Below are positions 1 to 9,359 of a DNA stretch of 64,000 nucleotides, piece by piece (within the stretch, counting starts at the first letter, position 1; every line of letters begins with the position of its first letter). Below the pieces are notes generated by a model. The model was given only the letters and a program-made list of their open reading frames with translations. It was not told where the DNA came from and searched no databases. The position numbers were made by a program, and so were the translations under genes. The stretch comes from Bdellovibrionales bacterium Ga0074139 (GTDB lineage: Bacteria > Bdellovibrionota > Bdellovibrionia > Bdellovibrionales > Bdellovibrionaceae): the NCBI GenBank assembly GCA_001464795.1, contig LNEB01000003.1, positions 124,001 through 188,000 of the forward strand, given 5' to 3'.

Positions 1-1
1 T

Positions 2-1168
2 GAAAACGGACAGCTTAAAATTGTGAGTGGCGGTTTGCCACTGGATTCTAAAGGTCAAGAAATGGCAGGAAACACGGACAACTGGTGGGTGGGTTTAAGT
101 ATCATTCACGGTCTTTTCGTAAAAGAGCACAACCACATTGCGCTTGAACTGAAGCGCCTTAATCCTAAATGGTCAGATCAAAAATTATTTGATAAGGCAA
201 GACTCATTAATTCAGCGCTGATCACAAAACTTTTCTTAACAGAAATGGGTGAGCCACGATTTCAAAGTAGCATTGTGAATATGCAATTAAAAAGCAATTG
301 GTATGGAATCGTTAATGCTTTAACTCAAGTCAAATCCAAAGGGACCGAATCAGATCTTTCGCCAGGTTGGGAAAAATTATTCCTAGGTCAGCCTTTATTG
401 ACTGGCTTTGCTGGTAGCAAAAGAAATCTGAATGGCTATGCATTTTCAATGAGTGAAGAATGGGCTGTTGTGTACCGCTATCATCAAATTCTTCCAGACA
501 CCTTAGAAATCAGAGATGAAAATAACCAGCTCCTTGAAACAAGACCTGTGGAAAAAACCCGTGGCCGTGAGGGTTACGATTTGGTTCAAAAATATGGTCA
601 TGATCAAATGTTAAAAATGTTTGCCACTCAGCACGCAGGGCAAGTGGTTCTTAACAACAAACCAAAATTTATGTCAGAGCTTGAAATACCTGTGCTTGGG
701 CGAATTGACATTGGAGCTCTTGATATCATCCGTGAGCGTGAGCGAGGAATTCCAAAGTTTAACCAGTTTCGTCGGCATATGGGACTTAAACCCTACTCAT
801 CATTCCTTGAACTCACTCGCGATGCGAAAACAGCTCAAAAATTAGCAAACGTTTACCCCAATATCGAATCCATGGACACCACCATTGGTCTTGTGGCGGA
901 ATTTAAACCTGACGGCTACGAGCTCGGTGAAACCCAATCCCTTATTTTAAGTTTAGCGGCTGTTCGTAGGCTTCAAGCGGACCGTTTTTATACGACACAG
1001 TTTAATGATAAGACCTATACAAAATTCGGCATGAACTGGATCAATACCACAACCATGAACAAGCTGATTGTCCGTCATCACCCAAGCTTAGCGAAAGCTT
1101 TAAAAAATGTTAAAAATCCCTTTGCCGTCTGGACCGATAAAGTTCAAAATAAGATGGGACAGTATTAA
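2..1168 (+). CDS. Cyclooxygenase-like animal haem peroxidase, 5' end outside window
   Basis: The reading frame is open to the left edge, so this is the C-terminal part of a longer gene; the GTG at 23 is not its start. Counting from that GTG, the protein has the LFVKEHN segment (31-37) typical of animal haem peroxidases, the proximal-haem segment YRYHQILPD (151-159), and the RERERGIPKFNQFR segment near 235-250 that matches the family's RGRDxGxPxYNxFR signature. The YRYH order places a Tyr three residues before the proximal His (codons at 473 and 482), as in the catalytic Tyr/His pair of cyclooxygenases and alpha-dioxygenases. The family oxidises substrates through haem; a fatty-acid substrate is inference. 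The distal His would lie upstream of the window. The next gene begins 14 bases downstream on the same strand. Confidence 0.85.
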   Translation, partial: ENGQLKIVSGGLPLDSKGQEMAGNTDNWWVGLSIIHGLFVKEHNHIALELKRLNPKWSDQKLFDKARLINSALITKLFLTEMGEPRFQSSIVNMQLKSNWYGIVNALTQVKSKGTESDLSPGWEKLFLGQPLLTGFAGSKRNLNGYAFSMSEEWAVVYRYHQILPDTLEIRDENNQLLETRPVEKTRGREGYDLVQKYGHDQMLKMFATQHAGQVVLNNKPKFMSELEIPVLGRIDIGALDIIRERERGIPKFNQFRRHMGLKPYSSFLELTRDAKTAQKLANVYPNIESMDTTIGLVAEFKPDGYELGETQSLILSLAAVRRLQADRFYTTQFNDKTYTKFGMNWINTTTMNKLIVRHHPSLAKALKNVKNPFAVWTDKVQNKMGQY

Positions 1169-1182
1169 CAAAAAAGAAGTAT

Positions 1183-2442
1183 GTGCTAACACTCGCAATT
1201 GATTTTGGAACAAGTAATACATTAGCCGGAGTGATTCGAGATGGAAAAATCGAATTGCTTCCCTTGGATCCTGAAAATCAGGATCCTCGTATTTTTAGAA
1301 CCTTGCTGTATTTCCCAGATGCCAATCAGGCCTTTTACGGCAAAAAAGCCATTACTGAATTCACGAGTAATGATTTCGAAGGCCGTTTGTTTAGATCCTT
1401 TAAAGCCCATCTTCCTAATCCTCAGTATCTGGGCACTACTGTGCAAAGCAGAAGGCTTCCCATTGAAGAAATGGTGGGGCTTTTTTTACTCGAAGTGAAA
1501 AAAAGAGCCGAGAAAATATTAAATCAAAAAATCACCAAAGCCCTTGTTGGAAGGCCTGCACTTTATTCCTTGGATCCAGTGAAAGAAGGGATTGCCACTT
1601 TCCGAATGGAGAAAGCCATACAGTTTGCTGGCTTTGAGGAATTTCAACTGATGCCAGAGCCCATTGCAGCCGCGTGGAGTTTAAAACCCACTTTAAAAAA
1701 AGTAAGTAAAATTTTAGTGGGAGATTTTGGCGGTGGAACCTCAGATTTCACACTCATTGAAATGGGTCCCACTCAAGAATTTGAAAAAAAGCATGTGCTT
1801 GGCCTTGGTGGATGTCCCAAAGCGGGTGATGCTTTAGATGGATTGTTTATGAAGAACCGCCTCAGCCGCCATTTTGGTGCACAAAGTGAATACCGAATCC
1901 CCATGGGGTCCAATGTTTTAAAAATGCCACCGGCTGTGACAGAAAAATTACAAGTGCCAGCGTGGATCTCGCATCTTCGTGAAAAAGAAACTTTTGAATT
2001 TATTAAAAATGTTCAAAAGTGCAGCCTCACTGAAAAAGATAGAAAATTTATCGATCAACTGATTGTGCTTGTGGAAGATCAACAAATTTTTTCTTTCTTT
2101 GAAGAAATCGAAAAAAACAAAAGACAATTATCAAACACTGATTTTAGTGATTTTCAATTTCAAGTGGAAGGCATTGATGTCATGGAAAGACTCAGCCGTC
2201 TCGAATTTGAAAAATGGGCAGCGCCATTGACTGCAGAAATTATGCAGCCCTTTGACGAAATGCTGGCTACATCTGGAGTTAAGGCCGGTGATATCGATCT
2301 TGTGTGCTTAACCGGTGGAACGGCCCAGGCCCCCATGATTCGCCAAGCCTTGGTGGATAGGTTAGGTGTTGAAAAATTGGTTTCCACTGACTTTTTTGGC
2401 TCGGTGATTTCGGGGCTGACTTTGGCTGGTGCCAGGTCCTAA
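1183..2442 (+). CDS. Hsp70-family (YegD-like) actin-fold chaperone protein
   Basis: 419 aa. It has the Hsp70/actin ATPase motifs: an N-terminal phosphate-1 loop (AIDFGTSNTLAG), PEPIAAAWS in the middle, a phosphate-2 loop (VGDFGGGTSDFTLIE, about 180-194) and an adenosine motif (LTGGTAQAPMI, near 377-387). It lacks the roughly 230-aa substrate-binding and lid part of DnaK, so it belongs with the short YegD-type Hsp70 relatives; its client is unknown. The start is GTG at 1183 with an AAGAAG-like ribosome site just upstream; no better in-frame ATG precedes the IDFGTSN motif. It follows the peroxidase gene by 14 bases and is probably cotranscribed with it. The last bases of the gene form one copy of a dispersed 25-base repeat. 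Confidence 0.85.
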   Translation: MLTLAIDFGTSNTLAGVIRDGKIELLPLDPENQDPRIFRTLLYFPDANQAFYGKKAITEFTSNDFEGRLFRSFKAHLPNPQYLGTTVQSRRLPIEEMVGLFLLEVKKRAEKILNQKITKALVGRPALYSLDPVKEGIATFRMEKAIQFAGFEEFQLMPEPIAAAWSLKPTLKKVSKILVGDFGGGTSDFTLIEMGPTQEFEKKHVLGLGGCPKAGDALDGLFMKNRLSRHFGAQSEYRIPMGSNVLKMPPAVTEKLQVPAWISHLREKETFEFIKNVQKCSLTEKDRKFIDQLIVLVEDQQIFSFFEEIEKNKRQLSNTDFSDFQFQVEGIDVMERLSRLEFEKWAAPLTAEIMQPFDEMLATSGVKAGDIDLVCLTGGTAQAPMIRQALVDRLGVEKLVSTDFFGSVISGLTLAGARS

Positions 2443-2452
2443 TTCCGGACTC
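2428..2452 (+). repeat. Dispersed 25-base repeat, copy 1
   Basis: Shares 20 of 25 positions with 12329-12353; the common pattern is GTGCCAGGyCCT-n2-TTCCGGAC. It spans the stop codon of the Hsp70-like gene and lies between two convergent genes, where a terminator or dispersed element could sit. Only two clear copies are visible in this window. Confidence 0.4.
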
Positions 2453-2469
2453 AGTGAATTGATTTTGCT

Positions 2470-3831
2470 TTAAATCTTCCAAGTGCCAGAAGTCGTGAGC
2501 CTGTCTTCGATGGAGTTCAGCCATCGAGGAGCTTTGGGGTCAGCGCTCCAGTGTTGCAGAAGATTTTCCACTTGCTCGATTTGATGCTTGGGAAGTTCTA
2601 GTGGATGCTGTTTATCACTTAAAATTTTTGACAACAGTTGATAGCCTGCAAGCCGAATGGTGAAGCGAACCAACGATAAATGAGTTTTTATTTTTGGTGC
2701 CAATTGATCGGCGTTCAAAGCACTTTTAAGTGTAATTTTAAAAAGTGTTCGATCAAATTTTGAGATTTTTTTATCAATTCCTAAAACTTGCACGGTTTCT
2801 TGGCTGGTCAAGAATTCTGTAATAAGTCGTGCAAGAGGTTTTAACTTCTTAAAGGGAATGGATCTTTCAACCGGAAGCATTAAAGCTTCACCCAATTGAA
2901 GCTGACTTTTTAAAAATAATTTTTTGGATTTTTGTCGAATGATGGAAAAGGCTTTATCAGCTTCTTCAAAATTAGAAAAAAGCAAAGCTGAATGAATCCC
3001 CATAATGTGACCGACTACGTTCCAAGTATGAAAATACGCATCTTCTTCGGTGGATGATAGTGACAGACCCAGCCTTCTAAGGCTTCGAATAAAGACATAG
3101 TGAAATGTTAAAAGAGTGTAGGCAAGTTCTTGTTGGTTACAAGGTAGCCCATTTTCACAGTCCCAACCCGCACTTGTTGTGGCCTCAAATAAATTTTGTG
3201 GTGGCCCTGAAAGTTCAATGGGTGGAATGACGACCTGTTCACCCTGATTGATTTTTTCAGTGATGGGACCTGGGTTATTTCTTAAAATCAGAAAGCGGAT
3301 CAAAGCGTGAATGATTCGTGCTTTTAATGTGTATACGATCCCCACTCCGTCTTTTGCAGTAATGCCATTTGGAAGCATCACTGAAAGGATCATGGTGGCG
3401 GTCGAGCGAATTCTTTGCTCTGTGGCCTTTTCTAGTTGTCCTGTGATATTGAGCACAGTTGAGATATCGGGAATAACGTAGACCTCGGGAAGGCTTGCGC
3501 AGAAAAAAAGCACACAAGCGTGCAGCCCTTTTTCTTTAAAAATATTTTCTGCCAATTTTATTTTTTTTGGATCACTCCAATCCGGTAACACTTGCGCTTG
3601 ATTAAAAAACTGATGCAGGGGTTCTGCCACTTTTGGATTGTCAGACAAAATCTGCGGCGTGAGATTTAAATCATCATTGGATTTCAACTGTTTGATAGCT
3701 TTCATGATATCTTGAATCAGTATAATTTTTTCTGATTCTGGAAGTTCGCTCCAAGATCCAAAAATTTGCGATATGGCATTGTCCGCCAATGTATCGCCCC
3801 TGTTTTGAAAGTTTTCGTGGTTATCAAGCAT
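2470..3831 (-). CDS. MpaB / latex-clearing-protein family oxygenase (DUF2236)
   Basis: 453 aa, no signal peptide. Features of the MpaB/Lcp fold are a PDWSDPKKI segment (83-91) followed by a helical core, RIRSTATMIL (140-149), LPNG, and ARIIHALIR (171-179), which matches the family pattern RxxHAxVR in which the His (here His175) is the expected axial ligand of haem b. Family members cleave or oxidise hydrophobic substrates such as polyisoprene or phenols with O2; the substrate here is not evident. Its start overlaps the end of the CruF-like gene by 8 bases, so the two are almost certainly translated from one mRNA, and an isoprenoid or carotenoid substrate is a reasonable guess. It converges on the Hsp70-like gene with 27 bases between them. 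Confidence 0.75.
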   Translation of the reverse strand: MLDNHENFQNRGDTLADNAISQIFGSWSELPESEKIILIQDIMKAIKQLKSNDDLNLTPQILSDNPKVAEPLHQFFNQAQVLPDWSDPKKIKLAENIFKEKGLHACVLFFCASLPEVYVIPDISTVLNITGQLEKATEQRIRSTATMILSVMLPNGITAKDGVGIVYTLKARIIHALIRFLILRNNPGPITEKINQGEQVVIPPIELSGPPQNLFEATTSAGWDCENGLPCNQQELAYTLLTFHYVFIRSLRRLGLSLSSTEEDAYFHTWNVVGHIMGIHSALLFSNFEEADKAFSIIRQKSKKLFLKSQLQLGEALMLPVERSIPFKKLKPLARLITEFLTSQETVQVLGIDKKISKFDRTLFKITLKSALNADQLAPKIKTHLSLVRFTIRLAGYQLLSKILSDKQHPLELPKHQIEQVENLLQHWSADPKAPRWLNSIEDRLTTSGTWKI

Positions 3832-4714
3832 TCCATTTCCAGTGCTTGAGGCTAATCAGAGCGATGAGCAGTGGAATTCCCATGGCAAATGCTGAAATGG
3901 TTCGGGTTTCCATAGGGTATCCGTAAAGCATTTGAAAAACCATCCAGTTGCCGTAGATATAGACAGGAATCAATGCGTGCCATTTGGAAAATGATTGAGG
4001 AGTTTTAATTTTTTTAGACTGAATGAAAATTCGCATCGGAAAGACAATGATGAATGAGACAAAAAGCCATCCAAAAAAACCTTGAATGGTTTCACCGAAC
4101 CACCAGCCGTCAGTTTTAATCATGATCCAAGCTTTCACCACATAAACCATATAGGGATCAGCTGCTAAATCGTAGGCTGTGACGACCATGGCAACCAAAA
4201 AAGACATGATCACATGGTTCAAAAATCCTGGAGTGGGATCCAGGGGGTTTCGAACAATGATTAAATTTGCCAAAACATAGCCAATGTAAACAAGGTTAAA
4301 CCACATCATAGGGATCACGATGGGAATCGAGAAAATTTGCGGTTGAAGGACATCGGTAAAATAGTACTCTCCGAAAAACCATCCGTAACGGGTCCCCAAA
4401 ATTTCCACAACAAAACCGATAATCAATGATAAAAGGACAAACAATGAGCTGACTTTAAAACCCAACAGATGACTGGCACTGACCCAGCAGGTGACGAACA
4501 TGACAAGGGAGACGACAAACATGGAAGTGGGAGTTATATTCAGGCTTGAGATTCCCATGGCTATTAAAAGTGCGATGTAGCAGGCGATGCTGAGACGGGG
4601 CAAATATTGGCTGAGACGTGGCAAAAGAGCCTCCTTAAATTTTTGTAGCATTACAATTGGCAAATTGAGTGATGAGAGTGAAATTGTGAAGGGGATTTGT
4701 GCCATAACGCCCAT
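3824..4714 (-). CDS. CruF-like carotenoid hydratase family membrane protein (DUF422)
   Basis: 296 aa, about eight hydrophobic segments. It carries the family's signature segments GTRYGWFFGEYYFTDVL, VIPMMWFNLVY and AYDLAADPYMV followed by DGWWFGETIQGFFGW. CruF and the related bisanhydrobacterioruberin hydratase add water to the psi-end group of linear carotenoids in the membrane. The first ATG (4714) is used here; an ATG three codons later or Met23 could also serve, and no clear ribosome site separates them. It is divergent from dnaE across 53 bases, which must hold promoters for both directions. The gene is followed by the overlapping MpaB-like oxygenase. No phytoene synthase or desaturase is in the window, so the exact reaction is inferred from the family alone. 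Confidence 0.75.
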   Translation of the reverse strand: MGVMAQIPFTISLSSLNLPIVMLQKFKEALLPRLSQYLPRLSIACYIALLIAMGISSLNITPTSMFVVSLVMFVTCWVSASHLLGFKVSSLFVLLSLIIGFVVEILGTRYGWFFGEYYFTDVLQPQIFSIPIVIPMMWFNLVYIGYVLANLIIVRNPLDPTPGFLNHVIMSFLVAMVVTAYDLAADPYMVYVVKAWIMIKTDGWWFGETIQGFFGWLFVSFIIVFPMRIFIQSKKIKTPQSFSKWHALIPVYIYGNWMVFQMLYGYPMETRTISAFAMGIPLLIALISLKHWKWNA

Positions 4715-4767
4715 AGTTAAAAGAGATAGGGCCTGATTTGTGGCCTTCAGTTTGTTAAAAATATCCT

Positions 4768-7700
4768 ATGTCATTTGTGCACCTTCATACCCATTCTGAA
4801 TACTCACTTCTTGAGGCCTCAACACGAGTCAAAGCCTTGGCCAAAAAAGCCAAAGAGTTGGGCCAGCCCGCCTTAGCCCTCACTGATAACGGAAATATGT
4901 TTGGAGCAGTGGAATTTTACTTTGCTTGTTTAGATCAAGGAGTAAAACCCATTTTAGGAATGGACGCTTTTGTCACCCGCGATCGTTTTGAAAAAAAACA
5001 AGAGCGTGAGGCTTCACTAGGGCCCAGAAGATTGGTACTTTTAGCACAAAGTTTTCAAGGCTATCAAAACCTGTGTGAACTTTCATCTAAGGGATTTTCC
5101 GAAGGTTTTTACTGGAAGCCCCGAATTGATGATCAACTTTTAAAAGAATATAATAAGGATTTGATTTGTTTAACGGGAGGCCTGCGCGGAGAAATTGCGG
5201 ACCTTTTACTTAAAGAAGGCCCTGATGCCGCCATGTCTAGGATTGAATTTTTAAAATCCATTTTTGGTGACAGGCTTTATTTAGAAATGAATAAAACTTT
5301 GCCTGCATGGAATCAGGTGAATGAATTTTTAATTCAGGCCTCTAGTCATTTGAGTGTCCCCTTGGTGGCAGCCAACGACATTCATTATCTGCGTCCCGAT
5401 GATCAAATTGCCCAGGAAGTTTTGGTATGCATTGGCTCTAACAGAACCTTGTCAGATGAATCCAGGCCTAAGCTAGGATCCAGTGAATTTTATTTTAAAT
5501 CCTCTGAGCAGATGCAAAAGCTGTTTAAAGAAACGCCTGAAGCGATCAAAAACACTTTGGAAATTGCTGACCGCTGCCAAGTGAAATTTAAAGTTAAAAA
5601 TGATCAAGGTAAACCCATTTACCATTTGCCGCAGTTTCCGACAGAACAAAATAGAACCATTAAAGAAGAGATGGAATTTCGCGCTCTTCAAGGTTTAGAA
5701 GCAAGATTTCAAGAAAAACAAGAACTGGGTCAGGCTTTAAGTGAGGCTGAGAAAAAAGTTTATTTAGACCGACTTAATTTTGAGCTCTCCATTATCGACC
5801 GCATGGGTTTCAACGGATATTATCTGATCGTTCAAGACTTTATTGGCTGGGCGAAATCTCAGGATATTCCAGTAGGGCCCGGACGGGGATCGGGAGCTGG
5901 GTCTATTGTTGCCTTTGTCCTTAGAATCACGGATTTAGATCCACTGCCTTATGGACTTCTGTTCGAGCGATTTTTAAATCCTGAGCGTATTTCCATGCCG
6001 GACTTTGATATCGATTTTTGCATGGATAGAAGACCTGACGTAATTCAGTACGTGACCCAAAAGTACGGCGCACAAAGTGTGTGTCAGATTATCACTTACG
6101 GAAAATTGCAAACTCGAGCTGCTTTAAAAGATGTGGGCCGAGTTTTAGGCATGACTTTTTCTGAAGTGGATGTGGTCTCAAAACTCATTCCGGACAAATT
6201 GGGAATTGGCCTTCAAGAATCTTTGGATACAGAGCCCAGACTTCGTGAAATGATGGAGATGAACCCTCAAATCGCAACTCTTGTAGATTTAGCGTTGCGA
6301 GTGGAAGGTCTTGTCAGACACGCAGGAATCCACGCAGCCGGTGTGATTATTGCTGACGGAAATATCACTCAGCATGCTCCTCTGTTTAAAGGGGCTGCTG
6401 AAGAAAACGTGGTTCAGTATGATATGAAGCATGCTGAAAAAATTGGTTTAATTAAATTTGACTTTTTAGGTCTTAAAACTTTAACCCACATTCAGCGGGC
6501 CTTAAGATTAGTTGAAAAAAATCATAAAAGAAAAGTTCAGCCCCACCAAATTCCTTTAGATGATCCCGCTTGTTTTGAGCTTTTAGGCCGAGGCGACACG
6601 GCAGGGGTTTTCCAATTTGAAGGTGACGGTATCACCGACGCCACAAGAAAAATCAAGCCCACAAGCTTTGCTGACGTGACTGCCATTACATCGCTTTATC
6701 GTCCTGGTCCGATGGCGAACATCCCTGAGTACACGGCCCGGAAGCACGGCGAAAAAGAAGTCGAGTACGTCATCCAAGAAACGGAAAGTATTTTAAAAGA
6801 AACCTACGGAATTTTAGTTTACCAAGAGCAAGTGATGGCCATTGCATCTCGAGTGGCCGGTTATTCGCTCGGTGAAGCCGATATGCTTAGGCGTGCTATG
6901 GGTAAAAAAATCAAAGAGGAAATGGATCAGCAGCGGGTCCGTTTCATGACCGGAGCTAAAGAAAAAGGTCATGATCCTAAAAAATCAGAAGAGCTTTTTG
7001 ATTTGATGTATAAGTTTGCTGACTACGGATTTAATAAATCCCACGCAGCCGCCTATTCGGTCATCACTTTACAAACCGCTTGGATCAAAGCTCATTACGG
7101 TGTGGAATTTTTTGCAGCCCTATTATCCACGGAAGTGAACAACACCGATAACGTAGTGAAGTACGTAAAAGACGCCCAGAAGCGGGGCATCCAAGTTCAT
7201 CCTCCGCATATTAATTTCTCTGATTATTTATTTACATGTTTTGAAAATAATATTTACTTTGGTCTTGGGGCCATCAAAGGTGTGGGCGAATCCGCCGTGC
7301 ATGCCATTTTAGAAGCTCGTGAAAAGAAACAAAACAAAAAATTTGATTCGCTGGAAGATTTTTTCAAAAATGTGGAAAGCAAAAAACTCAATAAAAAAGT
7401 GGTTGAGTGTTTGATCAAAGCCGGAGCCTTTGATGGCTTTGGATACCACAGAGCGCAGATGCTGGCCGGTTACCAAAAGTTAATGGATTTGGCTCAATCA
7501 GAAAGCCGGGACCGTGAAAGTGGTCAGGTTTCTTTGTTTGATATGGATCCCGTCTTTGAGCAAAAAGTGGAGCTTGAAAACTGTGAACCATGGACCAGAT
7601 CCTACCAGCTAACGGTCGAGAAAGAAGTTCTAGGTTTTTATTTAAGTGACCATCCGCTGAATGGTTACACTGCTTTATTATCCCACTGGAGCACAGGAAC

Positions 7701-8271
7701 ATTACAATCCTTAATCCAAGAGGCCACAAGTCATGAGCTTCAAGAAAATTCAGTAAAAGAAAAACGCAGAGTGGTGGTGTCAGGCCTGGTGTCGTCACTC
7801 AGGGAAGTGATTACTAAAAAAGGCACACGCATGGCCTTTGGGCAAATTGAGGATTTGACGGGGCAAATGGAAGTGATTCTGTTTCCTGATTCCTTCGCCA
7901 AATTTGAATCGGTTATTAAAAGTGATAAAGCTTTACTCTTGGGTGGATTTTTTGAAAAAGAAAGTGGTGCAGGAAAAATCATTTTGGATACGGCGACCAC
8001 TTTGGAAGACATCTTTTTGAAAGCGCGAAAAATTACTTTTCATCTGGATCGACTTAACCAAGATGACTACCCAATGTTAGAGAAAATCTTAAAAAAACAC
8101 TCTGGCACTGTACCTTTAAGCCTTGAGATGAAGCTGGATGATATGAACCGTAAAGTTCAAATCGAATCTGAAACTTTAAAAGGTTTAAAATTAAGCACAC
8201 AACTATTAGAATCCCTTCGTTCGGAATTTAAAACAGCTGATTTTTTTGAAATACAAGTGGGGTCCTCATGA
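4768..8271 (+). CDS. dnaE: DNA polymerase III alpha subunit
   Basis: 1167 aa, close to the usual DnaE length. An N-terminal PHP domain opens with HLHTHSEYS (5-13); the polymerase palm has GPGRGSGAGS and the PDFDID catalytic aspartates (Asp412, Asp414, Asp416). YRPGPM, FNKSHAAAYS and the tandem HhH region follow, then a beta-clamp-binding motif QVSLF at 920-924 and an OB-fold near 990-1065. It is the replicative polymerase of the chromosome. No Shine-Dalgarno sequence precedes the ATG at 4768. The stop overlaps the next gene's start in an ATGA junction, so dnaE heads a four-gene operon with two exported proteins and lipB. Confidence 0.98.
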   Translation: MSFVHLHTHSEYSLLEASTRVKALAKKAKELGQPALALTDNGNMFGAVEFYFACLDQGVKPILGMDAFVTRDRFEKKQEREASLGPRRLVLLAQSFQGYQNLCELSSKGFSEGFYWKPRIDDQLLKEYNKDLICLTGGLRGEIADLLLKEGPDAAMSRIEFLKSIFGDRLYLEMNKTLPAWNQVNEFLIQASSHLSVPLVAANDIHYLRPDDQIAQEVLVCIGSNRTLSDESRPKLGSSEFYFKSSEQMQKLFKETPEAIKNTLEIADRCQVKFKVKNDQGKPIYHLPQFPTEQNRTIKEEMEFRALQGLEARFQEKQELGQALSEAEKKVYLDRLNFELSIIDRMGFNGYYLIVQDFIGWAKSQDIPVGPGRGSGAGSIVAFVLRITDLDPLPYGLLFERFLNPERISMPDFDIDFCMDRRPDVIQYVTQKYGAQSVCQIITYGKLQTRAALKDVGRVLGMTFSEVDVVSKLIPDKLGIGLQESLDTEPRLREMMEMNPQIATLVDLALRVEGLVRHAGIHAAGVIIADGNITQHAPLFKGAAEENVVQYDMKHAEKIGLIKFDFLGLKTLTHIQRALRLVEKNHKRKVQPHQIPLDDPACFELLGRGDTAGVFQFEGDGITDATRKIKPTSFADVTAITSLYRPGPMANIPEYTARKHGEKEVEYVIQETESILKETYGILVYQEQVMAIASRVAGYSLGEADMLRRAMGKKIKEEMDQQRVRFMTGAKEKGHDPKKSEELFDLMYKFADYGFNKSHAAAYSVITLQTAWIKAHYGVEFFAALLSTEVNNTDNVVKYVKDAQKRGIQVHPPHINFSDYLFTCFENNIYFGLGAIKGVGESAVHAILEAREKKQNKKFDSLEDFFKNVESKKLNKKVVECLIKAGAFDGFGYHRAQMLAGYQKLMDLAQSESRDRESGQVSLFDMDPVFEQKVELENCEPWTRSYQLTVEKEVLGFYLSDHPLNGYTALLSHWSTGTLQSLIQEATSHELQENSVKEKRRVVVSGLVSSLREVITKKGTRMAFGQIEDLTGQMEVILFPDSFAKFESVIKSDKALLLGGFFEKESGAGKIILDTATTLEDIFLKARKITFHLDRLNQDDYPMLEKILKKHSGTVPLSLEMKLDDMNRKVQIESETLKGLKLSTQLLESLRSEFKTADFFEIQVGSS

Positions 8272-9359
8272 AGAATTTATTTTTCCTATTTTTATTTTCT
8301 TTTGCGGCTCAAGCCCAGATGCGTGATCAAACCATCAGTTATGAAAATCCTGAAGGGCAAAAATTAAGCTCTCAGGTTTTAGCCGATCAGGCTTTGAAGC
8401 AACTGGCTGAACAATTGGTAATTGAATTTATTGGGGTTGATTCCTTTACTAAAAATAAAGCAGTGGTGACCACTAAAGTGATCAATCAAGCCAATAAGTT
8501 TACGCCCTTTCAAAAGGTTCAAGGTATCGAGCGTGGAGATTTTGGATCACGTATTACGGTTCAGTTTCAAGTGTCACTGGTGGATTTTAGAAAATTGTTA
8601 TCGGATGCAGGGCTTTTTGCAAAAACAAGAATTGCCAGTGATGTAATTGCTTTTTTAAGTTTAGAAAACAGTAGCGGTGAGCGGGTTTCCAGTTCTTGGT
8701 CTCCTGATCCTGTCAGTGATCAAAAAGTTTCATTACAGGTGTGGCAAGAGGAATTTAAAAAGAGTTTTGATCAGTCAGGCTATTTTTATAACCGCAATAT
8801 TAACCCTGCTTGGTTAAATTCTTTTAAAAACTCAGTATCAGTACAGGATGTGATCGCCAAAAATACGAACACAGAATCTTTGATTCTCTGGGGACAAGCT
8901 AAGCTTTCAGAAAGCGAAAAATCCGGTGAAACCATCGTCACTGCACAAATTAAAATTTATTCTCAGAAGTTAAAAAAAGAAGTGACTGATTCCATTCGAA
9001 GATGGCGCTTAAAAGATCTGAATCACAGATCCTGGTCCACTTGGGCTCAGGAACTTATTTTGCAAATTGATGAGGTGGATCCTCGTTCATTATCAGAAGG
9101 TTCAAGCCTATTGATATCTGTGAAAGGAAATTTAAGTTTGATTCAGCAGGATTCCGTCAAGTCTTGGATTCTAAGTGTGAGCCCTAGCATTCAATCCGCC
9201 ACCGAGCGAGGGATTGCTCAAGATATGATGAGTTTTGAAGTGGACACCACAAGCACTGTGGATTTACTCGCGGGGCGAATGGCGGGTCTTACTTTTAAAG
9301 GAAGTCCCATCAAAGTTTCAAAAAGTTCCAACGCCATTCAAGTGGAGATTCTACCATGA
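8268..9359 (+). CDS. Exported protein of unknown function, downstream of dnaE
   Basis: 363 aa with a clear signal peptide (MKNLFFLFLFSFAAQAQ, cleavage after about residue 17). The segment ADQALKQLAEQLVIEF at about 39-54 and the following beta-rich stretch resemble the N-terminal domain of the flagellar/LPP20-type FlgT proteins, but the match is by eye only. No catalytic motif is visible. It is joined to dnaE and to the next lipoprotein gene by 4-base ATGA overlaps, so translation is coupled on both sides. Together with the next gene it may form a two-part periplasmic assembly equivalent to FlgT; that is inference. Confidence 0.7.
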   Translation: MKNLFFLFLFSFAAQAQMRDQTISYENPEGQKLSSQVLADQALKQLAEQLVIEFIGVDSFTKNKAVVTTKVINQANKFTPFQKVQGIERGDFGSRITVQFQVSLVDFRKLLSDAGLFAKTRIASDVIAFLSLENSSGERVSSSWSPDPVSDQKVSLQVWQEEFKKSFDQSGYFYNRNINPAWLNSFKNSVSVQDVIAKNTNTESLILWGQAKLSESEKSGETIVTAQIKIYSQKLKKEVTDSIRRWRLKDLNHRSWSTWAQELILQIDEVDPRSLSEGSSLLISVKGNLSLIQQDSVKSWILSVSPSIQSATERGIAQDMMSFEVDTTSTVDLLAGRMAGLTFKGSPIKVSKSSNAIQVEILP

